A DNA stretch of 64,000 bases, taken from positions 62,001 to 126,000 of the forward strand of contig NZ_RHLK01000010.1 of assembly GCF_009757775.1 (NCBI RefSeq), in the 5' to 3' direction. The stretch comes from Paenibacillus lutrae. GTDB taxonomy: Bacteria > Bacillota > Bacilli > Paenibacillales > NBRC-103111. A model generated the notes under the pieces. It did not search any database and was not told where the DNA came from. It was given only the letters and a program-made list of their open reading frames with translations. The stretch's first letter is position 1, and each line of letters begins with the position of its first letter. This document shows, piece after piece, positions 1 to 9,091 of this stretch. The position numbers were made by a program, and so were the translations under genes.

Positions 1-1
1 T

Positions 2-280
2 CTTACGAAGCCTGCGTTATTCCTCTGCGATGAGCCTACGCAGGCGGTCGACGTCATGACAAGGGAAGAGATTCACCGGCTGCTGATCGAGCAGGCCCGC
101 GAGGGACGCGGAGTGCTTTTCGTATCATCGGATCTTCAGGAGGTACTGGAATTATCCGATCGTCTGTATGTGCTCCACGAGGGACGAATCGCCGGTGAGC
201 TGGATAATGCGGGGTTAACCCCAGAGCAGATTCTGGCAATATGTTACAACCCGTACAAAGGAAGTGAGCAGCATGGCTGA
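2..280 (+). CDS. Sugar ABC transporter ATP-binding protein, C-terminal fragment (gene enters from outside the window)
   Basis: The reading frame is open from the first bases of the window, so only the C-terminal end of the protein is present. The visible start reads through a Walker B segment (LFLCDEPTQAVDV), then the switch-like SSDLQEV segment, and ends about 70 residues later. This matches the second nucleotide-binding domain of the double-ATPase sugar importers (RbsA/MglA/XylG type), known to power uptake of ribose, xylose and similar sugars. It overlaps the start of an RbsC-type permease by a few bases, as expected for one transporter operon. The sugar cannot be deduced. Confidence 0.88.
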   Translation, partial: LTKPALFLCDEPTQAVDVMTREEIHRLLIEQAREGRGVLFVSSDLQEVLELSDRLYVLHEGRIAGELDNAGLTPEQILAICYNPYKGSEQHG

Positions 281-1232
281 GCCGCGCAATTCTATTCAAA
301 TTATGCGTCTGATCCGTTCGTATGGGACGGTGATGGCAGGACTTCTGATTCTAGCGGTATTTTCGGTTTTAAGTCCGGATTCTTTCTTTACTTTTGATAA
401 TATGATTAATATCAGCAGGCAAATTTCATTTCTGGTCATCATAGCATTAGGCGCTACACTCGTCATGGCTGTGGGAGAATTCGACCTATCGGTGGGTTCC
501 ATGGCCAGTTTCGGAGGAGTCATTGCCGCCCAGCTTGCAGTAGCCGGGTATCCGGTATTGCTCAGTCTGCTGGTGCCGCTGGCTGCAGCGTTTCTGATCG
601 GTTTTGTCAACGGGTGGATCGTGACGCGTTTTCGTGTTCTTTCCTTCATTACGACACTTGCGATGGGAACGATCCTGGGAGGCGTAACATTCAGGCTGAC
701 GGGCGGGGCGACGGTCTTCGAGAACATTCCCGAATCGTTCGGATATCTGGGCCAGACCGAGTGGGGGGCGCTGCCGCTGCTATCTGTCATTATGGTCGCC
801 ATGTGCATCCTGTTCTGGTACATCATGTCCCAGACGGCATTTGGCCGGAAATTATATGCGATCGGCGGGAACGAATCGGCTGCGCGTGTCGCAGGTGTCC
901 ATGTGGCGCGGAATAAGAACATGGCTTTTGCGCTATGCGCGATGCTGGCCGCGTTAACCGGGATCCTGATGGCATCCCGCCTTGGTTCGGCACATCCGAC
1001 TGCGGGCTCCGGTCTGTTCCTGTCGGCCTATGCCGCTGCTTTTCTCGGGATGACTTCTTTCAAAGAAGGTGTGCCGAATATTTGGGGGACCTTCGTGGGT
1101 GCGGCGATAATCGGAATTGTAGCCAATGGATTAACGATACTTGAAGTACCCACCTTTATGCAGGATGTAATTACAGGCTGTATTGTCATCGCCGCCGTAT
1201 TAATGCAGAAGATTGGCAGAACGGCAGCGTAA
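273..1232 (+). CDS. Sugar ABC transporter permease (RbsC/BPD_transp_2 family)
   Basis: A hydrophobic protein of about 319 residues with around ten membrane segments. It carries the conserved core of ribose/xylose-type permeases, with GEFDLSVGSM near residue 70 and a long NGWIVTRFRVLSFITTL stretch. It forms the membrane channel fed by the upstream ATPase. I chose ATG 273 because AAGGAAG lies 8 bases before it; a GTG at 264 is also in frame. It overlaps the ATPase gene by 8 bases, so the two are probably translationally coupled. The substrate is most likely a pentose or similar sugar, because a sugar kinase follows. Confidence 0.9.
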   Translation: MAEPRNSIQIMRLIRSYGTVMAGLLILAVFSVLSPDSFFTFDNMINISRQISFLVIIALGATLVMAVGEFDLSVGSMASFGGVIAAQLAVAGYPVLLSLLVPLAAAFLIGFVNGWIVTRFRVLSFITTLAMGTILGGVTFRLTGGATVFENIPESFGYLGQTEWGALPLLSVIMVAMCILFWYIMSQTAFGRKLYAIGGNESAARVAGVHVARNKNMAFALCAMLAALTGILMASRLGSAHPTAGSGLFLSAYAAAFLGMTSFKEGVPNIWGTFVGAAIIGIVANGLTILEVPTFMQDVITGCIVIAAVLMQKIGRTAA

Positions 1233-1390
1233 TCCGTAGGACGGGCAGGATTTCCACATCAATTAGCGGCGTATATTATTAATCCCATTAACAAACGACT
1301 TGCCGATGTTTATTGGTCATAGAGTACTAACGACTAAAGTGATTCAAGGCGGAGGAAGCCGCGGGCTCCCCGCCGGGAGGGGCACTCAAC

Positions 1391-2881
1391 ATGAAATTTA
1401 TCGCTTCGTTCGATATCGGAACAACGAACGTCAAAGGCCTACTGGTCAACCGGGACGGTGGTTTGTCATACGAACACAATGTGCCGCTTGCCCTCCGGCA
1501 GGAGCCTCAGCGGATCGAGCAAGAACCCGGTCAGTGGTTTCAGGCCGTCGCCGCTATCGCCGCCGAGTGGTTCCGCGGCGGTGTACATCCGCAGGAGATC
1601 GGTCTGATCAGCTTCAGCGGCCAAATGCAGGACTGCATCCCGGTGGGCGGCAAGATGGAAGCACTCCGTCCCGCCATCCTGTATTCGGACAGCCGGGCCG
1701 GCGAAGAAGCCGCCAGGATCATAGAAGAGCTTGGCGCAGATTCGATCCGTCAAGCTGTGGAGAACAGGATGGACGGGACACTCACGTTTCCGAAGATTTT
1801 GTGGCTGCACCGGCATGAGCGGGAACTCTACAACCAGACGGTGAGCTTCTTGATCAGCTCCAAGGATTACGTAATCGCCCAGCTGACCGGCCGCTTCGTG
1901 ACGGACCCGACATCCGCGTCCACGACCGGATGCATGAACATTCGGACCCGGTCGTGGACGCAGGAATGGTTCCGGCGGCTGGGCCTGGATTCCGGCAAAA
2001 TGCCCGCCATTCTGCGGGCGGATGAAATAGCCGGAACCGTGCACGCCGCCGCGGCTCGGCAGACCGGCTTTGCCGAGGGGACACCGGTCCTCTGCGGCAT
2101 CGGGGATGCCGGCGCCGCGACGCTCGGGGCCGGGGTATACCGTCCCGAGGAGCTGTACGCCTACATCGGGACGACCGGCTGGATCGCCAGCGCCGCTGCA
2201 CGGCCTGCCGATTCCGGCACCGGGATCTTCAACCTGGCCTACGTAGAGCCTGGCCGTTATATCAACATCGCGCCGCTGATGAACGCAGGCAATGCCCACC
2301 AATGGGCTCTAGAGCTGTTCTGCGGCGAGGCTTCTGAGGGCAGCAGCCCCTATGATGAGATGGAACGCCTCATCGGGGCAGCGGACCGCCGCAGCAGCGA
2401 GGTGATTTTCCTGCCTTATCTGAACGGCGAGCGCTGCCCGGTACAGGATGAGCATGCGTCCGGCTGCTATATCGGCATCCGGCCTTCCACATCCAGACAG
2501 GATATGGCGGCTGCCGTTCTGGAGGGAGTTGCGCTCGCGATGAAACAGATGCTGGGCCTGGGCGCACGAGAAGCCGCTCCCGGCCGGCTCACGCTGATCG
2601 GAGGAGGAGCGGGCAGCAGAGTCTGGTGTCAGATCATCGCGGATATCTTCCAGACGGAAGTATCGGTACCGTCCGAATCGCAGTTTCTTCCGTGTCTGGG
2701 TGCCGCTCTCCTCGGCTTCAGACAAGCAGGCTGGGGCGGAGAATATCAGGATCTGACAGGCCTGCTCAGAACCGCCCGGCAGTGTGAGGTGTTCTCGCCC
2801 GATCCGGCTATTGCCGAACATTATCAGGGGAAGTTCGAGAAATTCCTCAAGCTGTATCCGGCTCTTCGTCCTGTATTCTGA
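1391..2881 (+). CDS. FGGY-family carbohydrate kinase (xylulokinase-like)
   Basis: A 496-residue protein with the two-lobed ASKHA fold of FGGY kinases. The N-terminal phosphate loop FDIGTTNVKG, an IGDAGAATLGAGV segment in the middle and the C-terminal adenosine motif GGGAGSRVW are all visible. The family phosphorylates sugars or polyols such as xylulose, ribulose or erythritol with ATP. The xylulokinase WNDQR-type motif is replaced by YSDSRA, so the exact substrate is uncertain. It lies 158 bases after the sugar permease, with a GGGAGGGG ribosome binding site 8 bases before ATG. It probably phosphorylates the imported sugar. A terminator follows at 2936. Confidence 0.85.
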   Translation: MKFIASFDIGTTNVKGLLVNRDGGLSYEHNVPLALRQEPQRIEQEPGQWFQAVAAIAAEWFRGGVHPQEIGLISFSGQMQDCIPVGGKMEALRPAILYSDSRAGEEAARIIEELGADSIRQAVENRMDGTLTFPKILWLHRHERELYNQTVSFLISSKDYVIAQLTGRFVTDPTSASTTGCMNIRTRSWTQEWFRRLGLDSGKMPAILRADEIAGTVHAAAARQTGFAEGTPVLCGIGDAGAATLGAGVYRPEELYAYIGTTGWIASAAARPADSGTGIFNLAYVEPGRYINIAPLMNAGNAHQWALELFCGEASEGSSPYDEMERLIGAADRRSSEVIFLPYLNGERCPVQDEHASGCYIGIRPSTSRQDMAAAVLEGVALAMKQMLGLGAREAAPGRLTLIGGGAGSRVWCQIIADIFQTEVSVPSESQFLPCLGAALLGFRQAGWGGEYQDLTGLLRTARQCEVFSPDPAIAEHYQGKFEKFLKLYPALRPVF

Positions 2882-2935
2882 AGAGGGCGAAGCGGCGGTT
2901 TCTTTTGCCGGATAAGCTGAATAATTAGGGAAACG

Positions 2936-2959
2936 GGACAGCTCAAAGCTGTCCTTTTT
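2936..2959 (+). terminator. Rho-independent terminator after the sugar kinase
   Basis: A perfect 8-bp stem (GGACAGCT/AGCTGTCC) with a CAA loop is followed by five T residues. It ends the sugar transport and kinase operon. Confidence 0.85.
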
Positions 2960-3151
2960 GACTTTCTCCCGATCATTGTTTTAAATAAAAATAAAGCAGA
3001 TGATATACGCTCCCGTCTTTCACAAGCGGTTAACCCCTACTTGCGGTATATCCAAGCAAGCTGTCGTTGTGCCGGCGGCCTGTTTTAGATAAGATGAGCA
3101 CAGAAGGTAATCAGCGGATGCTTTATTCTCACAGGAAAGGAAGGCACAGCC

Positions 3152-3562
3152 ATGAAAGAGGTCGTTAAAGTACTTGCGCTCAGAGAAGGACAAGCTGTGC
3201 TGATACGTCAGTATAGGAAACAACGGAGAACATATACGATTGAACTGCCCGGAGGGAAGGTTGAACCGGGAGAAGAAGCGGAGAAAGCCGCTCAGCGGGA
3301 GTTAAGGGAAGAGACGGGTTTCTCTGCAACCACTTTGCTCCCGCTTGGAGCTTATGTCAACAGCTCGGGCAACGTACGTGCCCGGTTGTTTTTTGCGAAT
3401 ACCGTATCCGAAGGTGGAGGGCAGCAGCTTGACGCCGATGAGGAGATCGAGGTGATACTGGCTCCGATTCATGAAGTCACACGCCGCATCTATACGGGAG
3501 AATGGAACGATCTCAGGCTTGGTCTTGCGGTAGCGGTAGCCCGGTCCATGAAACTGATCTGA
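3152..3562 (+). CDS. Nudix hydrolase (ADP-ribose pyrophosphatase-like)
   Basis: A 136-residue protein with a full Nudix box at about residues 32-54: GGKVEPGEEAEKAAQRELRE followed by ETGF, fitting GX5EX7REUXEEXGU. Enzymes of this family cleave nucleoside diphosphates linked to another group using Mg2+ or Mn2+ held by the box glutamates. The upstream LPGG and the DEEIEV segment near residue 98 resemble ADP-ribose pyrophosphatases, but substrate assignment from sequence is unsafe. AGGAAGG precedes the ATG at a normal distance. The next small gene begins 36 bases downstream, so they may be co-transcribed. Confidence 0.85.
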   Translation: MKEVVKVLALREGQAVLIRQYRKQRRTYTIELPGGKVEPGEEAEKAAQRELREETGFSATTLLPLGAYVNSSGNVRARLFFANTVSEGGGQQLDADEEIEVILAPIHEVTRRIYTGEWNDLRLGLAVAVARSMKLI

Positions 3563-3598
3563 GAGCCGCCGAATCAATTTGTAACAAAGGAGCCAGCT

Positions 3599-3826
3599 AT
3601 GGAACATTACCAGACGATGATCGGAGTCATTCTCGAAAAACTGGGTCAAACTCACAAAGAATTGAGCTTTAACGTGCAAGGGTTGAACAGTTTACTGAAT
3701 AATCATACCTCCGAAGAAATCGAGAATACGCCGGAACTGCTTACCATCCGGGAGCTCCGGGATTCTTACGCCGAGATCCTCGGTACAGTCGAGAGAAGAT
3801 TTCCCGGTTTAAAGGAAGATGTGTGA
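3599..3826 (+). CDS. Small hypothetical protein
   Basis: A 75-residue, mostly helical-looking, slightly acidic protein with no signal peptide or membrane segment. A ribosome binding site (AAAGGAG) lies 8 bases before the ATG, which supports it as a real gene. It follows the Nudix gene closely. I do not recognise the family and assign no function. Confidence 0.6.
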   Translation: MEHYQTMIGVILEKLGQTHKELSFNVQGLNSLLNNHTSEEIENTPELLTIRELRDSYAEILGTVERRFPGLKEDV

Positions 3827-3929
3827 ATAGACGAAACCCGTACTTCTATCATAGTGTAAGTGTTTAATAGGCTTAATCATCCTCTTTATTTACATAGATT
3901 TTCTCACCCCCCATACAGGAGGAATCCGA

Positions 3930-5336
3930 ATGAGCCAGCATTTTATGGAGCAGCTGAAGATATATTTCCCGCAGTTTCTTAGCGGAATGAATGAGGGAGC
4001 CTCCGAAGAAGACATTCAAGAGCTTGAAACCCGGACGGGTTTCCGGCTTCCTGAAGCGTTCAAGCAGCTTTTGCGGATTCATAATGGAGAGAAGGAATAC
4101 CGGGGAATTTTCATGGGTCTGGGTTTTCTCTCCACGCAGGAGATGCTCCGTAACTGGAATTCCTATCGTGAGCTTACGGATGAAGTTTGGGGCTCCGTTC
4201 TTTCATTTGAAAGCGGCAAAATTCAAGAGTACGCTTATCATCCCGGCTGGCTTCCTATTGCGGATGACGGGGGTGGCAATTATTTGGGCATCGATTTTGC
4301 ACCCGGGGAATCAGGGATTAGCGGCCAAATTATTAATTACGGGAGCGATGAGACAGAACTCTTTGTTATCGCGGACAGCTTCGGGGAGCTGCTTGATGTG
4401 ATTCTGGAGCAGTTTAGGAACGGGAACTGTCGAGTCTTGGAAGGGGAGGACGAAGGCGAATTCTATGCTTCCTGGCATGAAGACGGCCATGTCTTTGATG
4501 ATCTGAAAGAGCTGCTGACGAGCAGCAGGAGCACCTCTGTGAGCCCAAGAGAAGGCTCATTAGAAGTAGACAGTGAATTTCATGATTACTGGAAGTCGCT
4601 CGATGAGAACTGGAAATCCGTATTTCTCCAGCATGCCGGCTCAGCACCCCGGTCCTGGGAGGAGATCGCCCGGATCAAAAGCTTGAATCTGCTGAGAACC
4701 GGAATTACAGATCTGACACCGCTGAAGAAAATGGGCCATCTCCGCATACTTATTGCAAGCGGTCTGGAAACAGAGGATTTCGGTGCTTTGTCCTCGCTGA
4801 CCGAGCTGTCTGAACTGTTCCTGGCCAAAACTCCGCTAGCGGACGTAACTCCGCTCTTGCCTCTAAAAAACTTAAAACGTTTATTTATAGGGAATACGCA
4901 GGTGAGGGACGTCCGTTTGCTGCGGGAGCTTTCCTCGCTGGAAGAATTGTCTCTGGAGAATCTGTCCATTGCGGATCTTGCGCCTTTGAGAGATATTCCT
5001 AACTTGAAGATACTGAATGTGTCTAAGATCAGGACACAGACGTTACACGAAATCGGCCAATTGAAGAAATTGATTGAGCTGGATATCATGTACCTGCCTC
5101 TGGATAATATCGGCTTCCTGGGAAGCTTGTCCGCGCTGAAAGATTTACGGATAAGCAGCAGCCGGGACGGAGATTATTCGGTGCTGGCGAAGCTTACACG
5201 TATGAAGTCAATGACTTGTGAGTTTTGCGTCTTTAAGAAGACCCGCTCTCTTTGGGACGTTAAAATAAGTTACACCATCAGCGGAGAAATGACTGATGAA
5301 GAACATGCGGACTATCACGAATATGTGATGAGCTAA
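3930..5336 (+). CDS. SMI1/KNR4 (SUKH) domain protein with C-terminal leucine-rich repeats
   Basis: A 468-residue cytoplasmic protein. Residues about 15-160 look like a SUKH/SMI1-KNR4 domain: the ELETRTGFRLPEAFKQLL helix followed by HNGE, then GWLPIADDGGGNYLGID and a final SFGELLDVIL helix. Residues about 230-430 hold six to eight leucine-rich repeats of the LTPLKKMGHLRIL / LLPLKNLKRLFIG type. SUKH proteins are widespread in bacterial toxin-immunity loci, and leucine-rich repeats bind proteins, so a protein-binding or immunity role is possible. No toxin gene lies next to it. GGAGG stands 7 bases before ATG. The gene ends at a strong shared terminator. Confidence 0.75.
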   Translation: MSQHFMEQLKIYFPQFLSGMNEGASEEDIQELETRTGFRLPEAFKQLLRIHNGEKEYRGIFMGLGFLSTQEMLRNWNSYRELTDEVWGSVLSFESGKIQEYAYHPGWLPIADDGGGNYLGIDFAPGESGISGQIINYGSDETELFVIADSFGELLDVILEQFRNGNCRVLEGEDEGEFYASWHEDGHVFDDLKELLTSSRSTSVSPREGSLEVDSEFHDYWKSLDENWKSVFLQHAGSAPRSWEEIARIKSLNLLRTGITDLTPLKKMGHLRILIASGLETEDFGALSSLTELSELFLAKTPLADVTPLLPLKNLKRLFIGNTQVRDVRLLRELSSLEELSLENLSIADLAPLRDIPNLKILNVSKIRTQTLHEIGQLKKLIELDIMYLPLDNIGFLGSLSALKDLRISSSRDGDYSVLAKLTRMKSMTCEFCVFKKTRSLWDVKISYTISGEMTDEEHADYHEYVMS

Positions 5337-5343
5337 TCCAATC

Positions 5344-5405
5344 CATTCATAACTGCTAAAAAGCTATCCTCGGGGCCGGGGATAGCTTTTTAGCGGTTAT
5401 GAATG
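5344..5405. terminator. Bidirectional terminator between convergent genes
   Basis: Two 26-base arms (5344-5369 and 5380-5405) pair along their full length with one T-G wobble and a 10-base loop. The stem contains an A5/T5 block, so it has a T-run when read from either strand. It sits between the SUKH-LRR gene and the minus-strand guanylyltransferase gene, whose stop codon starts at 5409. Confidence 0.9.
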
Positions 5406-5408
5406 ATG

Positions 5409-6803
5409 TTAATCAGAGTCCTGTCCATTCCGGCAGGCACGTACGACCTCTTCCCAGGTAGCGGGGAACGTTGGTACTTCTTCTTGATCCAGGTCGGTTC
5501 CGATGAGAACCTGTATCAGTTCGATCGGCTGCTCCGCTTTAATGGCACAGCCCGCCCCGGGAGCGATTAACAGCACATCGCCCGCTTGAACGGGTATAAT
5601 CTTACCGTTGAGGACAAACTCGCCGGAGCCGCTCAGCAGGGTCCATACTTCTTTGCGGCGGGCATGCTTTTGATAGGGCATATGTTTACCTGCCTCAAGT
5701 CTTACTTTGCGTGTAACGGTTCCTTCCGTTAACTCTCCTTCCTGTTGCCTGGGGTGAAGATCCAGGACGCGATACGATCCCCAGCTTTTCTCTTCATACA
5801 TGGGCGGCAGGCCTTCATTGGGTTTTAACTCCTTGATCCGGCTGCTGCTTTGTTTGCTGGCTACGAGAATTCCCTCGGCATTGGCGGCTACGATAATATC
5901 GGGTACCTCAATGATATGAACAGGAATTTGAAGCTCATTGACCAGATGAGTATTCACGGAATCATCCGATACCGAGCCAGGGCCGTTAGCGGAATTGGCA
6001 AGATGCGTTGTTAATGCCCCCCAGCTTCCTAAATCCTCCCACATCCCGTCGTAAGGAACGACAACCGAATGACGGGTTTTCTCGGCGATTTCTTCATCGA
6101 AGCTGGCTTCGGGAAGTTTGTCGTATAACCGGATCAAATCCTCGTACGGGATAGGCAGCCCCCGCTTCCGCATAGCATCAAGCATGAATGAACGGTGAAA
6201 AGCAAATACGCCGCAATTCCAGAACGCCTTCTGTGCGATTAATTGCTGGGCTGTTTCTAAATCGGGTTTTTCCGAAAACCGGGCTACCGGCAGATAGGAT
6301 GAGGCACTGGTGTCTGTTAGGCGGGGTACGATATACCCGTACTGAGTGGAGGCGAAATACGGGCGGGTTCCCAGCAGTGCCAGATCGGAAGCGGACTGTT
6401 TAAGAATAGCGGGGAGTGCGGGAAGCCGTTCAAAAAATTCGTTTTCGACGAACGGATCGACCGGCAGAAAGCACAAAACTTCGTCCGTGAATGGTTCTTG
6501 CTCGTGCAAGTAGGCGGTCGCTAACGCAATGGCAGTGAACGTGCCTCTTTTGTGCGGCTCCGTAAGAATCGGCACGAGGCTGCCGATTTGACTCTGCATG
6601 ATTTCCAGCTGGCTGCTGTGAGTTACGATCAGAGTGGAGGACAGCAGACCCGCATCGCTAAGCTGCCTGCACACCCGCTGGATCATCGATTCCTTTCCGC
6701 CGCCTGCTGCCGGCAGAAGGTTAAGAAAGGCTTTGGATCTGACTTCGTTGGAAAGAGGCCAAAGCCGTTTGCCGGAACCTCCGGACAGCAAAATGATTTT
6801 CAA
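5409..6803 (-). CDS. manC: Mannose-1-phosphate guanylyltransferase-like protein with C-terminal cupin
   Basis: About 464 residues. The N-terminus has the nucleotide-binding signature LLSGGSGKRLWPLSN and, near residue 200, FSEKPDLE with FWNCGVFAF, typical of GDP-mannose pyrophosphorylases that make GDP-mannose for surface polysaccharides. The last 110 residues are a cupin, but the usual phosphomannose isomerase pattern is changed to KHARRKEVW, so isomerase activity is doubtful. I start at TTG 6803 because GAGGAGGAG ends 7 bases before it and the protein then begins M-K-I-I-L-L-S-G-G; TTG 6806 and ATG 6839 are alternatives. It is downstream of the DUF6492 gene on the same strand. Confidence 0.82.
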   Translation of the reverse strand: MKIILLSGGSGKRLWPLSNEVRSKAFLNLLPAAGGGKESMIQRVCRQLSDAGLLSSTLIVTHSSQLEIMQSQIGSLVPILTEPHKRGTFTAIALATAYLHEQEPFTDEVLCFLPVDPFVENEFFERLPALPAILKQSASDLALLGTRPYFASTQYGYIVPRLTDTSASSYLPVARFSEKPDLETAQQLIAQKAFWNCGVFAFHRSFMLDAMRKRGLPIPYEDLIRLYDKLPEASFDEEIAEKTRHSVVVPYDGMWEDLGSWGALTTHLANSANGPGSVSDDSVNTHLVNELQIPVHIIEVPDIIVAANAEGILVASKQSSSRIKELKPNEGLPPMYEEKSWGSYRVLDLHPRQQEGELTEGTVTRKVRLEAGKHMPYQKHARRKEVWTLLSGSGEFVLNGKIIPVQAGDVLLIAPGAGCAIKAEQPIELIQVLIGTDLDQEEVPTFPATWEEVVRACRNGQDSD

Positions 6804-6897
6804 CAAGATCCTCCTCCTCATCAAAAAGCAGCCTGACAAGTGTGGGCTGCATTTCTCTGCTAATCGGCATAAGCATTCATCTATCCGGCTGACATGA

Positions 6898-7689
6898 TCA
6901 GTAATACGTTCTGCGAACGTGGAAGGATAAGGAGCGAAATTTAACGGAAAGCGTACTGCGCATAGCAGGAGTTAATGTCCGAATGTCGGTTCGAATCTCT
7001 TTATTCAAATTTCTTCTGATTACCGAGGTTCCCGGATAGCGGGCACGGACGAAGTTGCCGTAAGTCTCGAATTCCGAGAAACTGAATTTGTACGTCTTAT
7101 CAATCTTCCGCAGAATGGTCTTATACCAGGCAATACCGCTCCGGGCCTCGATTTCTTGCTTAAGATGGCGGAGCTTCCTCGAATCAAACAACATGTAGTG
7201 GTTAACGAAGGATCGCGCAGCGAATGTTTTCTGCCCCAACAGTTTAGTGTGTACATTAAAGTAGGCTTGATGACTTCGGCTTCTGGTGTAAAAAACAGTC
7301 TTTCCGTTTTCGAGAAACGTATGGGGGCGGATTAAAACCGTGTCGGCATCCATGACGAGAAAGTAGCGCTGGGTTGAGATTTTGTCTGCGCTGAGTTTAA
7401 GCAGCTGCTGGAAAAGCCATCCGGAACGGTCCCATTTGTGGTTGCGGTAATGGATATGCTTTTTAGTAATGGGCAGAACGCTGTTCTCATGGACAAACTT
7501 ACATTTCTTGCGCAGGCACAGGCTTTTAATACGTGGACTGTCCGGGGAAATAATGAAAATATGGCCGATCGGATGCTTGACATATTTGCGGATTCCATCA
7601 ATCACATGCGGGAGCGTCGCGAGATCTTTGTCGATCGCAGGAATGATGACATCGATTTTGGTCCTGCCAGTCACAGAATGAGTCGTCAT
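6898..7689 (-). CDS. DUF6492-like glycosyltransferase family protein
   Basis: A 263-residue soluble protein resembling the DUF6492 group of GT-A-like proteins. It opens with a nucleotide-binding-type strand (KIDVIIPAIDKDL), has WDRSGWLFQQLLKL near residue 87 and a DxD-type metal site in VMDADTVLIRP near residue 117. Such proteins are found in polysaccharide and teichoic acid gene sets, but the sugar and acceptor are unknown. GGAG lies 8 bases before ATG. The guanylyltransferase gene follows 94 bases downstream on the same strand, so the pair probably serves cell-envelope glycan synthesis. Confidence 0.7.
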   Translation of the reverse strand: MTTHSVTGRTKIDVIIPAIDKDLATLPHVIDGIRKYVKHPIGHIFIISPDSPRIKSLCLRKKCKFVHENSVLPITKKHIHYRNHKWDRSGWLFQQLLKLSADKISTQRYFLVMDADTVLIRPHTFLENGKTVFYTRSRSHQAYFNVHTKLLGQKTFAARSFVNHYMLFDSRKLRHLKQEIEARSGIAWYKTILRKIDKTYKFSFSEFETYGNFVRARYPGTSVIRRNLNKEIRTDIRTLTPAMRSTLSVKFRSLSFHVRRTYY

Positions 7690-8083
7690 CTCTTCATCTC
7701 CATACCAAAGGATAAGTTGTCGGGCCAGCTTTTAAAGCTATGCAGTAGAATATGCCAGGCATAAGGCAGCCGATTGTGTAGCTGTCTACTCTTGGCTCCA
7801 GAAAGAAAAGGAGATTCAGCAGATTTTGAGAAATAGAGTTTCAACCGGTCGGGCAGATGGTAAAAAAAAGAAGGATATGCCCGTTCTATGTCGAATGAGA
7901 GAGACTATAGACCTAATTGGGCGGCTGCTGGGCCGAATAAATTCGGGTCGTTTTTGTTCTATACAAAAACGAGCGCAGTTCTATGCTCAATGAATGAATA
8001 TCTTTGCCTATAAGCGTTGTCTCAACAAGTTGTCTCTACAAATAGATGGCCTTGAGTGTATACAGCCTTAAGGAGAAAGTGAC
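7690..8083. other. Divergent intergenic region between the glycosyltransferase pair and the ketosynthase operon
   Basis: About 390 bases with no convincing gene on either strand. It must hold the promoters for both directions. It contains the strong palindrome at 7948-7972 and a TTGTCTC direct repeat near 8021-8039. I could not place a sigma-A promoter with confidence. Confidence 0.5.
7948..7972. promoter_or_regulatory. 25-bp palindrome, candidate operator for the 8-16.8 kb operon
   Basis: Perfect 10-base arms TCGTTTTTGT and ACAAAAACGA flank a 5-base centre. It lies about 110 bases before the ketosynthase GTG start and is not followed by a T-run in the direction of transcription, so a protein-binding site is more likely than a terminator. 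The regulator is unknown. Confidence 0.4.
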
Positions 8084-9091
8084 GTGTCCAGCATAATGCA
8101 GAGAAAACTCAGAATTCTTGGAACCGGCAAATATTTACCGGCCAGACAGGTGACTTCGGAAGAACTGGATGAACGTCTGGGCAAACCCGCAGGATGGGTA
8201 CTTAAGAAATCAGGTGTGAAAGTAAGGTATTACACAGAGGGCGAGACAGTCTCGCAGATGGGAGCCCGTGCGGCTGCGGAAGCGCTGAAGGAGGCCGGGC
8301 TTACTTTCGCGGATCTGGACTGCATCGTTTGCACCAACTCCGTACCCGAACAGCCCATTCCATGCACAGCAGCTTTAATCCAGAACGAAATGGGGCATGG
8401 AGACTCGGGAACGCCTTGCTTTGATGTCAATTCAACGTGCTTGTCCTTCTTGGCAGGACTGGATCTCATCTCCTATACAATGGCCATGGGCAAATACAAA
8501 ACAGTGCTCCTTGTTGCACCTGAGATTGCTTCAGCCGGTCTAAACTACGAGCAATCGGAGAGTTCGATCCTGTTCGGGGACGGGGCTGCGGCGGTGGTAG
8601 TGGGAATCAGCCGGGAGGGGGAAACTTCTCATATTCTGGCTTCACGCATGGAAACTTACGGCTCAGGCTATGCGCTCTCCGAGGTGAGGGGAGGCGGTAC
8701 GAAGCTGCCTGCCGCTGCTTTTGAAGCGAGCCGGGCCGCCGATTATTTGTTTGATATGCAGGGCGAAGCCCTATTTAAGAAAACATCCAAACTCCTTCCG
8801 CGATTTATGGAAGAACTATTCCGCGATGCAGGTGTAGGTTTATCGGAGTTATCCATTGTAATCCCTCACCAGGGAAGCGCGATGGCGATGCGACTGCTCC
8901 AGCACAAATTAGGGATTCCCGATTCCAGGCTGATGAACATTATCGGCAATCACGGCAATACGATTGCGGCATCCCTGCCCATGGGGCTTCACGAAGCGAT
9001 CCGTCAAGGCCGGCTGGAACGCGGCAACCTGGCGGCGATCATAGGGATTTCAGCCGGAGTCTCGCTGGGCGGGATTGTGTTTGAATACTAA
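8084..9091 (+). CDS. 3-oxoacyl-ACP synthase III-like ketosynthase (FabH/OleA-like thiolase superfamily)
   Basis: A 335-residue protein with the FabH fold. The catalytic Cys lies in FDVNSTCLSFLAG (about residue 114), the His in VIPHQGSAMAM and the Asn in IIGNHGNTIAAS. FabH normally has HQAN, here HQGS, so this is not the housekeeping enzyme. The family makes carbon-carbon bonds by decarboxylative or Claisen condensation of acyl thioesters. It starts at GTG 8084, 8 bases after AAGGAG. It is the first gene of an eight-gene overlapping operon with no acyl carrier protein gene, so it may use acyl-CoA or a carrier encoded elsewhere. Confidence 0.88.
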   Translation: MSSIMQRKLRILGTGKYLPARQVTSEELDERLGKPAGWVLKKSGVKVRYYTEGETVSQMGARAAAEALKEAGLTFADLDCIVCTNSVPEQPIPCTAALIQNEMGHGDSGTPCFDVNSTCLSFLAGLDLISYTMAMGKYKTVLLVAPEIASAGLNYEQSESSILFGDGAAAVVVGISREGETSHILASRMETYGSGYALSEVRGGGTKLPAAAFEASRAADYLFDMQGEALFKKTSKLLPRFMEELFRDAGVGLSELSIVIPHQGSAMAMRLLQHKLGIPDSRLMNIIGNHGNTIAASLPMGLHEAIRQGRLERGNLAAIIGISAGVSLGGIVFEY

